Positions 47,460 through 58,007 of a stretch of 64,000 bases of DNA are shown here, in pieces. The stretch lies in contig JAPDRO010000002.1 of NCBI GenBank assembly GCA_030247885.1, forward strand, positions 1,116,001 to 1,180,000, written 5' to 3'. Below the pieces are notes generated by a model. The model was not told the DNA's origin and searched no databases. It saw only the letters and a program-made list of their open reading frames with translations. Both the position numbers and the translations under genes were made by a program. This DNA is from Taxawa tesnikishii (nom. ined.). Taxonomy: Eukaryota > Ascomycota > Dothideomycetes > Dothideales. How positions within the stretch are numbered: the first letter of the stretch is position 1; the number at the start of each line of letters is the position of its first letter.

Positions 47460-50400
47460 CTACAGTAGACCCAACCTGATTTTCCTCTTTCCCGTGCTCG
47501 CCTCGACTTCATCACTAATCCTGACCTTCACCTTCTCAAACAACTCGATCTTCTTCTCTCCTTTTACTTTCCCAGTCTCCACCGTCAAAACATAGTTTTC
47601 GGCGTCAAATACCGCCTCAGGCTCCCTCTCCCCGTCTTCCACAAGATCCCTTAATCTGATAACGCCCTCGATGCCGAATCTCGGTACGAAAACCGCAAAT
47701 CCATTACTGAAGACCTTCATCACCCAACCGTCCTCGTCAATCACGCGCCCCTTCAATGCTTGACCGACATAGTATTCAACGCTAGCACGGCCCGCAAACT
47801 GCGCGTTGCGATGTCTGACATTGATGTTCTTGCACACGGCCTCGAGTTTGCCTTTGGAGAGAAGAGAGGCGTCGAGTGGTTCGTATTCGATAGCAGCAGC
47901 GAGCTGGCGATGAGCCTCGAGGTCTGCATACCGACGAATCGGGCTGGTAAAGTGGGTGTAAATCTCGCTGGCAAGACCGTAATGGCGGAACTCGGGATAC
48001 GCTTGAGTGCCGGATACGAAGTACTCGGCGCTCATCATGCAACGGGTAGCGAGGATGCGAACTAGGGTGTTAAAGAAGGGTTCGTTGGGGTCGACGCAGG
48101 TATCGAGACTGGTGGCTACGGCCTTTGAGCTCTCGCTGCGGAGCTCCATACCGCGTTTGACACGCAACTGGTTTGCCAGCTCCTCGAAATTGGTTTTCGG
48201 AGGCGCCGCGTGGCGGCGGAGGAGGGCAGTTTGCGGGAAAGCTTGGTAATTGCGGCCCGCAACGGAGATGTTGGCGAGCAACATGAACTCTTCGACCAAC
48301 GAATTGGTGTCGAGAAGCTGCTTGGTCTTGACATCTACAGGGTCAGACGTCTCAGATTCTGTCTGCACGCGAACTTCGGGACTGGCGAGGTTAAGCGCGC
48401 CAGCATCCATCCGCTTTTGCTTGAGTTTCTTGGAGAGCGAAAGAAGCAGTCGCACGCCCTTAGTTAGGTCATCTTGTTGGGAGTTGTCGTCGATGCGCAG
48501 TTGGGCTTGCTCGTAGCTGAAGGCTTCACGCGAGCGTATCACGGACTTGGTGAAGTCTGCAGACACGATGTCGGCATCTGGTGTGACTTCCCAAATTACA
48601 GAAAACGCGTAGCGCTCCACGTAGGGCTTCAGCGAGCATAAGTCGGTTCCCAGAAGCATGGGAAGCATATCGATGCGCTTGTCGACAAGGTAAACGGTCG
48701 TACCTCGCAGACTGGCTTCCTTGTCCATGGCGTTGTTTGGCTTGACGAAATGCGACACGTCGGCAATGTGTACGCCCACTTCGATGTTGCCGTTCGGTAG
48801 TTGACGCGCATGAAGAGCATCATCAATATCCACGCAACCCGGAGGATCGATACTGCAGATGAGCAGGTCGCGAAGATCGCGTCGCTTGTGCCAGCCGGGG
48901 TCGGATTTGTCCTGAGGCACTCTCCAATCGTGTCCCTCAGGTGGCAAGCAATCCAGGACAGTCTTGGGGAATGGCCGGTACTGGACGTCGTATTCAAGCA
49001 GCAAGGCTTCCGTCTCGGCGCCTTTCGTCTCGAGTTCACCCAATGATCGCACAAAATGCCCGACCGGGTACCGGGATTCTCTGTCCCATGAATCAATGGT
49101 GCACAGAAGACGCTTGCCGAGCAGCTCTCCGGCCTGTCTGGTACGTATCCTGATCTTAGGAATGCGCTTGTCCATAGGAATGAGAAAGACAGTCTGCTGG
49201 GCACGGCTCTGCTTGGTGGAAGATTTGACAGAATCTCGGTCAACGTGTCCAACGTACTGTCGCCAGTTCCGCTTGATAATTCCCACTACTTTTGCGGTAG
49301 GTTGCGGTCTGCCCTCAGCGCTCTTACCGTGCACACGCTTGACCTCTTCCTGGAGAGCACGCCTCTCCTGTTCTGTAACGACTGCTTCACCTTCCTCGGC
49401 ATCGGCGTTGTCGTTCTTGTTGACAACCTCTTCCTCCAAAATCTTGGAAGATGGTGCTTTCCACTGGTCCTTGGGCAATACCTCGACGACCACAATGTCT
49501 CCAGATACGGCACGGTTACTGTTTTCGCGACCAAGAACCAAGAGTGCCCTGTCGAAGGCCGGAACATGCACGGATCCTTCCAGGTAGTTGTACGGAGACA
49601 CATTGAAGGTTCCCTGATGCATGGTTCCGGCTTTGACGCCGGTGATGAGCTTAGATAGAGATAGGTAATCCGGATAGAGTTGCTCCACTTTGCCTTCTTT
49701 CCCAATTCGCTGCTCGCGTCCCGCGCTTACCATGTCCAGCAAACGGTCTGAATCCTCGAGCTGTGAGACGTAATCGCGCAGTGAGAGGCCAGTGACGCTC
49801 TCATTCTTGGCCTTACGAAGGTTGTCTCTGTCGTCACTGATCATGACAATGGTAGGACACCTGACGGATTTGCGATTGGACACGGCTTGTTGAAGATGTT
49901 CGCCGTACCACTGAACCGCTCTCCGCACAGCGCGGTCGTTGCGGTCATTGATCGTCTCGGATTGATCCCGAACGACGTAAGTCTCCAGGCGGAAGTCATT
50001 GAAGAAAACGTAGAAGTGCTTGTCCTCATTCTTGGTCAAGCTGATAAGACGGTGGTACAGCGGGAGTGATCTATTCTTGACCTCTTCCAGAACGGTTTGC
50101 AGGACAATGACATCATGGAAAGCGGTTTCGAGCTCGAAAAGGTCCATTCCAGTGAGGAAAGCATTGGTGTCCGGGATGAGATAGTGGCCATTTGGGAAAT
50201 TCTTGGTTCCTCTGGGTGTCTCAGAGAGTACGAATGGCGCGACTGTGGAAGCTTACGATTAGACGACTGCTTTTTGTTGCGTCATGTCGCGTGTCCTGGA
50301 AACAGTCGGGAACCTACCTTTGTTGTGGTAATCGGTTGGTGCAATGGACAAACATGCCGAACACAGTCGGGAGGAGCAAGGAATATCTTGCCTCAGGTAG

Positions 50401-50513
50401 AGCTCCCTCACGATCTTCTGGACCTTGCCACTTTTGGTAGACCTGATATAGACCTTGCTTGACAGGTTCTGCGCGCTGGTGTCTGTGGCATACGACCTCT
50501 TCAGACTCGTCAT
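47460..50513 (-). CDS. dis3: Exosome exoribonuclease Dis3/Rrp44
   Basis: Two exons (50318-50513, 47460-50251) with a 66-nt intron encode 995 residues, clean throughout. The order is an N-terminal CR3-type segment (LYLRQDIPCSSRLCSACL), a PIN endonuclease domain (LIPDTNAFLTGMDLFE, VLQTVLEEVKNRSLPLY, MISDDRDNL) and cold-shock domains (VPAFDRALLVLGRENSNRA, VGIIKRNWRQYVGHVD). The RNB exonuclease core follows with DPPGCVDIDDALHARQLPN and GVHIADVSHFVKPNNAMD, then SPIRRYADLEAHRQL, and a C-terminal S1-like domain (KGRVIDEDGWVMKVF). The four aspartates of the RNB site are present. It is the catalytic subunit of the RNA exosome, degrading and trimming RNA 3' to 5' in nucleus and cytoplasm. It is divergent from vma13 with a 306-base gap. 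Confidence 0.96.
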
Positions 50514-50819
50514 AATGGGCCAGCTGCTCTCTGTACGCTGGTGGGCTGTATCGGTGTCGTATGGGTGAAGTCGTTGGTGGATGTAATTCTTCATGCAGCC
50601 AGTCTTGGCACTTGGTTTGCGGACCAAACACAACGTCACTTCCTTTGCTAGCGACCGCTGCCTCCAGGGAAAGCAACGATAAGCTCCAACAATACTCCAC
50701 ATACACACAGGTACTCCCTCCTTCACTCAACTACATCGACACCACGGAGTTACAGCTTTAGTTCGCTCTTTGATTCCATTCAAAGCTTGCCCAACAGTAA
50801 CAGCGATTGTCGACGCACC
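50514..50819. promoter_or_regulatory. Bidirectional promoter region of dis3 and vma13
   Basis: 306 bases separate the two divergent start codons. Frames extend into it from dis3 but carry no conserved sequence. It must hold both core promoters; no specific motif is recognised. Confidence 0.5.
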
Positions 50820-52357
50820 ATGTCGCTCGACCCACCCGCCTACATACTCTCTTTACAGAACAATATCCGCGCCCGGCCAATATCATGGGAGGGAGCCGTT
50901 CGAGCCAAGACAATCACAGACCAAGACCTCAAGAAGATCAAGTCAATCGACAAGGTCCGCAAAGAGCAGCGCAAGAATACTATCGAGAGCGATCCGGACA
51001 GCTTCGTCGCACTGTTACTCGGCAGCGATGACTCGTCCAGCATATTCCAGGCTACTGCCAAACGGACCGACATCCTGCAATACATGCTTGTCTTGACAGG
51101 CGACCTTGTGGATGGTACCTAGGTTGCATGCGTGGTGTGACAGCTGCAAGCTAACGTCCGCATAGACATCCCCTCCTTCGTGACCAGGCTGATCTCGCAT
51201 CCGAACCCATACGCACCCTTTGTACCCCTTCTCAAGCAATCCTCGAATCCAGAAGACCCGATACCACTTCTCACATCCTTCGTGCTCTCCAGCATTCTAT
51301 CGCACGCACTTATCGCCAGCCCCAAGCAGTCACCGCAAATTGACGATGCCCTACCGAAGCTGTACGCGTACATCTCCACTTTGGCCAAGAACACAGATGC
51401 AGGACTCCAGGACATCGCCATGCAAGAGTATTCTGCACTATTGCGGACCAAGAAGTCGCGAGAGCTGTTTTGGAACCAGAGGAAGGAGACTGTGAACCCA
51501 TTGTTCGAGATCCTGCACAGTGCGACTGGAGGAAAGGACACAGACTCGACACTCTACAGCGGCGGAAGCGTACGCAGCGTAACAGATGCAGGGTTCGGAG
51601 GCGGAGTTGGGCTACAGCTTCTCTACCACGTCTTGCTGGTGATATGGCAGCTGAGTTTCGAGGGCAGGCTCGTAGGCCCTGGCCTGGACGAGTAAGCACA
51701 TCGCCCTGCCTTCTTGATCATTACTGACATGGTCCTAGGGAACACGACATCATTCCCCTCTACACGTCCCTCATCCGAATCTCTCCGAAGGAAAAGACAA
51801 CCCGACTCCTCCTGTCTACGCTCTCAAACCTCCTTTCTTCTAACAAATCAACCCTCATGCCGGCCGTGATTCCCGCGCGCCTGCCTGCCGTGCTCCAGAA
51901 CCTTTCTGGCAGGCATCTCACGGACCCCGACGCGCTCGAGGATCTGCAAACGCTGAACCAACTGGTTGAGGAATTCACAAAGACGCAGAACACCTTTGAC
52001 GAATACGCTGCCGAGGTGCAATCCGGTCACTTGCGATGGAGTCCGCCTCACCGCAATGCCACCTTCTGGCGCGAGAACGCTCGGCGAATCCTAGATGAAG
52101 AGAAGGGTGCTTTGGTCAAGAAGTTGGCCGAAATCTTGAGCAAGGAGTGGGCCAATGACAAACAGGTGCTCGCCATTGGGTGCAACGACGTTGCGTGTCT
52201 GGTCAAGGAGGTGCCGGAGAGAAGGTCTGCGCTTGAGAAGATGGGGCTCAAGAGCAGGGTTATGGAACTCATGCAGGAGAGCGATGAGAGCGTGAGGTGG
52301 GAGAGTCTGAGGGCGGTGGGTGAGTGGTTGAGGTATTCGTTCGAGGGGAACAAGTAA
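50820..52357 (+). CDS. vma13: V-type proton ATPase subunit H (Vma13)
   Basis: Three exons (50820-51114, 51166-51691, 51739-52357) with 51- and 47-nt introns encode 479 residues, the family length. Conserved segments are NIRARPISWEGAVRAKTITD, YMLVLTGDLVDDIPSFVTRL and VGLQLLYHVLLVIWQLSFEG. The C-terminal domain has NTFDEYAAEVQSGHLRWSPP, HRNATFWRENARRILDEEK and AIGCNDVACLVKEVPERR. It is an all-helical HEAT/armadillo-type subunit that couples the V1 and V0 sectors and silences free V1. It acts on the vacuolar membrane. The frame is uninterrupted across both splices. Confidence 0.95.
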
Positions 52358-52837
52358 GGATCAGTTTACTCCCTTGAGATGCAATGAGACGGAGGTGCAT
52401 CGAGCAACCCATCGATATCGGAATCGAAAGAGAGCCGGGAGGGATAACTGGAGAGGCGATGTATAGAGCTTGAGAGACTTTCTGGCAGCGTCTTGTAAAA
52501 ACTTCCGCTAGTTTGTTTGTTTGTGGTTGAGATACCTAGTATACAATCTGCCTGTCGTTTGACACCGCTCGACCACTCTTTCATCCGACCTCGATCTCTA
52601 CGTGTATAAGAAATGTTCGCGTTACGATTGTCTTGCAAAGGTTTTCAGAGAACTGCACGAACATCCCATTTCCTCCTTTGTCTCCTCATCCTCAACCTCC
52701 TGCTCGTTTGGTGGCACCCTCTTCATTACGAAGCTCTTCGCCTTCCCTGTTATTACGCGTTCATGGTACATGTATGCGAAGCACTTACACCCCGCCTGTC
52801 GCCCTACGCATGTACGTATGCGAGGAGACCAAACGCC
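52358..52837. other. Intergenic stretch between convergent genes
   Basis: About 480 bases between the 3' ends of vma13 and the C2H2 gene. Short TTTG and CTCATCCTCA-like tracts occur; nothing recognised. Confidence 0.4.
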
Positions 52838-54973
52838 TTAACGAGGTTGCACTGCCTTGACACCTGTGGAGGCAATACTGGACGATTCGTGGCAGTAGCT
52901 TAGTTCTTGTCTTAAATGCCTTTTGAGATCCCAAGCGTGGTCTGCCATTGACCCCTCTGCTTCCGCCTCCTCCGTCAATGCTAAAGGCCTGTTGTGGTCG
53001 GATGCGCTGTACATGTAGTCAACTTCCTTGAAGGCCTTTTCCAAGTCAAATCTTTCCCGGTTCAAGGTAGCTCCGGAGGGATTTTGTGACACGTCGTCGA
53101 GCCCCCAATGACCAGAGGGAAGGGCATTCAAAGCGTCGCTGTTCTCCAGGCCTGTGTCCTGGATGGACTCGGAAGCAGCAAGACTTGGTATATGCGACCA
53201 AGAGGCCACAAAAGGTCCGGTGTAAGATAACCGTACGGAGCATGGCAGTACTGTGGCGGCTTCCATGGAGATACCGCTATTGTCCGACAATGGATCTGGA
53301 ACACCAGGTAGCATTGGCTGTTCTCGGAGATCTGAGTGGTAGGTTACGTCGGAGTACCCTCTGGGAACGTCCTTCCGATCAGTTCACTGTTCAACGATAA
53401 GCCATTCCAGATTTCCGCGTTTGGAGCTCCGGTATCCGGTAGAACGCAACCGGGAAAAGGTCCGTCTAACAGGAAATCGAAGTTACCAGTCTGCACCCCA
53501 TTGTTGTCCGCGGCAATTCCAGAAGATGGATCGGCGCTAAAGTCAAGCGCACCATACAAAAATTCCTGCATGGCGAACTCAGTATCTAGGGCGCTTCCCT
53601 GCGTATCGCCACACTCGCGCGGTTCAAGAACGGCGTTCGGGGCTTCATCCCGTTCTGAATCTGCTTTCTGGACTGACTCAGACATAGTCGGGCTCAACAC
53701 AGTAGTAGGAGCAGGCACACAAGGTCCGAGAGGCGTTAGGGTTTGTAACGCTTGGTGGTTGACTCTGCGAATGAGCGCTCGACTATACTCGAGCACAAGC
53801 GTGTCGTCCAAACACATTTCCGGATATGTCGTCCGTAGAAGCTGTTGTGCCTCGTTGCGGATCAGCTCCGCACCTTCGGAAGAACGAAAAACCGCTCGAG
53901 CTCCGCCATCTCTTGGGAAATGGCTTTTTCCGGCCATGGGTCGTCAGGTTTTGTGACTTCCGGTCCAAAGATGTATTCAAAGAAGCCATACCAGGTCTGT
54001 TCGCACTGATTTCGCTCCGCTCGTTTCGTAATGAGTGCCATTTTTGCAGCGCTTATCCCGTCGACTTTTGTACGCTGCACCTCACAGGGTTGCTCTCCGT
54101 GTTGTGCTGCTTCTTGGTCTGCGCTTTTGCCGTGGAACTCTTTTTACATCTGAGACAGTGGAGCGGCTGGGTATGCGAGCGTCTTAGGTGTTGCCTCAAC
54201 CGATTGATACCCGCTTGGGCATACTGGCAGCATTTGGCATATTTTACCCGGTCGAATTTGTAGAATGGACAGGCAAGAGGTCGCTCCTTTTGCGAATCTG
54301 CATCTTTTGGAGCTTTACGTCGCTTTCGGGGTCTTTCTCCGTCGTCGTCGTCGTCATCGCTGTCCTTTTCGTTGTTCTCACCATGGTTCGTACTACCTGT
54401 TCGTTTGTTCTGGTGTAGCTGCTTTCCTGAACCACCTGGTGTGGGATCGAGTGCATGGTCTGTGTTGCTACTCAAACCGCCGGGCTTAGAATGAGATCTA
54501 GAGCCAGAACCGCGACCGTGCTGACGGGAAATTGCATATGCTGAAAACACTCGCTGGACAGCCGCGCTGATATCAGCTGAACTATCCGCTGGCACATCAA
54601 CTGATTCCAAACGATCGGAGTTCAAACAAATGGATATCCAGTCAGAATCAGAGTCGAGTCCAGAGCCCTCGTCAGATACTTCGGGTGATCGCGCAATGGG
54701 CGACAACAAGCTATTGGAGGCACGGCCGTCCAGTGCATTGCTTACTCTTGATCTCCGTTCTTCCTCAGCCGGCTCTCGTTGTGGTAATCGTGCGTTCTCT
54801 TGAGCACCGGTTGCCGATGAACTGAAACCCGCTTCGGAGCCTGTCTCGAGTGATGTATCTCTGCGAGTAACATGATCTGTAGTAGAACCAGGCCAGAGCA
54901 TAAAGCCGACTCCGCTATCGTCTCTCGGCTCGGGGTCCGAATTGGTAAACATGGAGACAGAATCCTGCTCCAA
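52838..54973 (-). CDS. Fungal C2H2-like zinc-finger protein, three frame slips
   Basis: About 712 residues if three one-base slips are allowed (54087-54089, about 53878, about 53366). The N-terminal half is Ser/Glu-rich and disordered, with a basic DDDDDDGERPRKRRKAPKD stretch. The recognised part is ACPFYKFDRVKYAKCC, then GINRLRQHLRRSHTQPLHCLRC, a C2H2-type unit found in many uncharacterised filamentous-fungal proteins. As usual for that family it continues with HNTESN-C-EVQ, EQTWYGFFEYIFGPE and ELERFFVLP, then AELIRNEAQQLLRTTYPEM. The rest is acidic and disordered. It may be nuclear; function is unknown. The start is either ATG 54952 or further upstream, since the frame stays open to about 55067. 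Slips lie both at and outside homopolymers, so real decay is possible here. Confidence 0.6.
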
Positions 54974-55056
54974 GTATTCTGGTTCTCCTGGCTTTACGTC
55001 CAGCCGCTGGATCTCCTCTCTAAGATCCTCTTTACCAGGGGACTTCAGAGAATCTT

Positions 55057-55082
55057 TTCGCAGCTAGATACAGGGCACGAGA
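55057..55082. repeat. 26-bp direct repeat, copy 1
   Basis: Identical to 55195-55220; begins TTCGCAGCTAGATA and ends GGCACGAGA. The copies are 138 bases apart. Confidence 0.88.
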
Positions 55083-55194
55083 GTAGAGGGATGGACACCA
55101 CGTTGCAGTTCAGCGCAAGCACGCGGCGCAAACGGCGAACGCGTTCGAGTCTGCTTGTGCTCTCAAACTCCGTGTCATCCATGCTGGGGCGATA

Positions 55195-55220
55195 TTCGCA
55201 GCTAGATACAGGGCACGAGA
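55195..55220. repeat. 26-bp direct repeat, copy 2
   Basis: Second exact copy of the 55057-55082 sequence. Intervening DNA is not repeated. Confidence 0.88.
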
Positions 55221-55404
55221 ATGGGTACTCAGGCCCCCTGTCCCATATATGAACTCTGTTCCGTGTATCGACTCCAATGGCAGGTGTCGACGTAGCACGT
55301 TTGCGTGTAGGCGTATTGGCAACTGGTAACGTTGCATGAGAATCGCCTTTGAACGACGATCCAAGCCTTTGGTTTTGGCAGCATAAGGATGCGCGCGCGG
55401 TCCT

Positions 55405-55428
55405 TGAAGTGCGCAGCTGCGCACTTCA
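55405..55428. promoter_or_regulatory. 24-bp perfect palindrome
   Basis: Each half reads TGAAGTGCGCAG/CTGCGCACTTCA with no spacer, so the 24 bases equal their own reverse complement. It could be a dimeric transcription-factor site or a cruciform-forming sequence. Confidence 0.7.
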
Positions 55429-55511
55429 GCCTCGCGGGGCGCAGCGCGCTCTTGGTTTGAGCCGCCGCCCTTGATGTCAGCATGCATGATCCTGCAGATA
55501 TATGGACGTTC

Positions 55512-55534
55512 TGCGCATTTGTTTCAAATGCGCA
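55512..55534. promoter_or_regulatory. Inverted repeat TGCGCATTTG-TTT-CAAATGCGCA
   Basis: Ten-base arms around a three-base spacer. The outer TGCGCA is also the core of the 24-bp palindrome 85 bases away, suggesting a repeated binding element. Confidence 0.65.
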
Positions 55535-55829
55535 CTCGCGCACGTTACTGACACGGAAGTGACGCACAGCGGCCGGATGCCAGATGGGCGCAGATGCAGA
55601 GAAACACTTGATCGCTGCGATGGGCATATTCGACGCGTGCAAGCGCATTCTGGAGCATTGCGCAAACAGCTTCAACATAAACATGCTTCAGACATAAACC
55701 GACCATTGCCCCTTTGGGGGCTACAATAAAAGCCAAAAGTCAACCCTTCTCAATCCCTGAGCTTTCCATTAGGCGATAGAGGCAACAGCAAATCAGCGAG
55801 AGCCAGTTGGATCTGACCACACCGACAGC

Positions 55830-56460
55830 ATGGTCACATCCAAATGCAAAACGATACCAATATCACCGGAGACCAACAAGGCCGAGAAGCAACCGACCAG
55901 TATCAGATACCTCCGCCAGGTCAAGCGGGATGCATTCGTGTTGGAACACATCGGCATCGACCAGTCCGGTGACGACCAAGCCATCATTGCAACCCTCAGA
56001 ACCGAGTGGTCCAAGCAGCAGACTCAGTTCTCCAGATACGTCGAGCCGGCGTTGCGAGCCATGATCATGCAGCGGATAACCGTATCGAGGGCGACGTATG
56101 TCGCGGTCGGTTAATCTGAACCACGCAGTCCACTAAACATGCTAATCGAGTGAACAGATCGATCCGGAAAGTCAAAACCCTGCCCATCGTGTCGTGATCG
56201 AGAAACGGGATCGAAACAACCTCTTGAGCGAAGGATTTCGTAACCCCGGCCTTCTGCAGCGCAGGAAAAGCTTTCTGAAACAGAATCTCGATACGGAGGC
56301 TATCTTGATCGATTATCGGCATGCAGAGGTGCTGGTCTTTTGGTGGCTAGGGTTTGCGTTCCTGGTATCGCTGGCCGGCGGCATAGCTTTCGGTCTTCTA
56401 CAGCATGATGTGCCCGGAGGGTTGGGCTTGGGTTCAGCGTTGTTGGCTTTTTGGTGGTAG
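55830..56460 (+). CDS. Small membrane protein with two C-terminal TM segments; orphan
   Basis: Two frames appear to splice: MVTSKCKTIPISPETNKAEK ... AMIMQRITVSRATY, then after an intron of about 55 bases IDPESQNPAHRVVIEKRDR and RNPGLLQRRKSFLKQNLDTE. The N-terminal 120 residues are hydrophilic (RYLRQVKRDAFVLEHIG, TEWSKQQTQFSRYVEPAL). The end has two hydrophobic helices, VLVFWWLGFAFLVSLAGGIA and LGLGSALLAFWW. About 190 residues in total. The only donor that keeps phase is GTCGCG, which is poor; a better GTATGT two bases upstream does not keep phase, so a one-base slip is possible. I do not recognise the family. It neighbours a defective-looking regulator gene. Confidence 0.5.
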
Positions 56461-56530
56461 TGCTGAAGTTGATCAAATGCGTAGCCAAATGAGATGCAAT
56501 GTTCGACCGTTGTGCATTGGTTCCATTCGC

Positions 56531-58007
56531 TCAATCGAGGAAGTATTCCCTTGTCGCCGAAGTGCGCTCCTTGCAGCATCTGGTGTAGTGCGAAACCCAG
56601 TAGCACTTCTGTTCCGCCAGGAGCTGCAGCGCCTTCTCCTCAGAACAGCATGTCTCGACCTGCAAGCCACCAACCATAAGGGTTCCGTGATCCAGAAATC
56701 ATAGCAGGGTCTCCGATACGGACGTTCTTCATCCCTGTAAGGCCTGAGAATCGCATCGGCGACGTTCAAGATAATGCGGTACTGAGGTAGAAAGCGGCGA
56801 TACGCCTCCCGTGGTTCATCGCATCGGACTTCCGTAAGGACCGACAAGGCTATCTGGTTCATCCGCAGGGCCATGGTGCGTTGCAAGGACGTGCCATTCA
56901 TAGGGTAGAGGTCGCGGACAACGAATCCGCTAAATGTGTGCTCCCAATGCCGAAGTCGGCGCTGTACGCTAGGCTGTACTTCACAGCCGTGGGACGTGGA
57001 AGTGTTGGAGACTGGAGGGTTATGTCGGAGCAGGACGTCGTTTTTATGGCGCACAGATGACTCTCTGCTCCGGTTAACGTGTCGAAGGGAAGTTGCGGGG
57101 GACTGAGCATGTCGATGCAATGCCGCTTGAATGCCAGCACTACAACAATTGTGCTAATCCGTTCGAGCTGCGTTACCATTAGCGATAGGAGGCCAATGTC
57201 AACCAGATGCTGTTGCGAGTCTGCGCCTGATCCCTCGCGCGTGGCTTCGACCTGCTTGAGCACTCTGACGCCTTGTATGATATGCGCCAGGGCGAGATTG
57301 ACGCGGCCTTCTGCCGATTCGAACATAGATATGATGAGACAAATGACCAGTACGACCCGGATGTCCCTGGAATCTTCGCTCATGCGCGTGATGTATCGGA
57401 TAGCTCTACCATAATGTTCTACCATGGCAACGATGACGGATGTGTCGAAGGCGGCGTGCACTGTACGCAGGACCTTCTCGTGTAAGAAGCTCATGGCAAT
57501 GAGCGCGTTCCGGATGGCTGGCTGGTAACTCGACGCACAAAGTAGTTGACGCCAAAACTCAGGTGGTCCTGGAACCTCTTTTGCGGTGTAGTTGACGAAG
57601 AACTGAAACCTCTCTCGCTCCAGCGACGCATCCGCTGGGATGAGAGCGAGCTCTGTCGCCAAAACGTCTGTCACAGTGCTGGATCGATGCCTGTTAGACC
57701 GCCATTCAAAGCTTCTGGCATCTGCGCATCGTGTGGTCTTCGAACACTTGATGCCTTTAGCTCTGGTAAAGTATCAGACAACAGCATTATGTGTTGGTGT
57801 TTGGAAGCCGTACAGGCAGGTCATACAGCCCGTCCTGACCATCCTAGTCTTCACTTCGCTAGGCTCGTCTCGCTTTGTTAAAAGTGCCACGCCGCTTTCT
57901 TTTCGATTCGTCCGTTCTACCATTGGCGGCGATCTAGGGGACTCGCTTCCCCAGTGGTGGCTTGTTATTAGCAACCCTTCATTCTGCAGATATGCATTGC
58001 GCAACAT
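56531..58007 (-). CDS. Zn2Cys6-type transcription-regulator gene with damaged zinc cluster
   Basis: The first frame (58007 to 57814) ends in MVRTGCMTCL. A 51-nt intron then joins AKGIKCSKTTRCADARSFEW. This has four of the six zinc-cluster cysteines in the normal spacing, but the fifth and sixth are replaced (Ala and Ser). A fungal-specific regulator domain follows: ELALIPADASLERERFQFFV, EFWRQLLCASSYQPAIRNAL, IAMSFLHEKVLRTVHA, then RRLRHWEHTFSGFVVRDLYP and TMALRMNQIALSVLTEV, EAYRRFLPQYRIIL, EPLWLVACRSRHAVLRR. One slip is needed between about 57060 and 56960 and one near 56632, ending EYFLD at 56531. The gene is either a regulator that cannot bind DNA by a normal cluster or a decaying copy. Confidence 0.6.

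Larger units (their letters stand above)
54974..55829. other. Repeat- and palindrome-rich spacer
   Basis: About 850 bases with no supported gene. It holds a 26-bp direct repeat, a 24-bp perfect palindrome and a 23-bp inverted repeat (listed separately) and is unusually dense in GCGC and TGCGCA strings. It lies between the C2H2 gene and the small membrane-protein gene, upstream of both. Confidence 0.6.
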
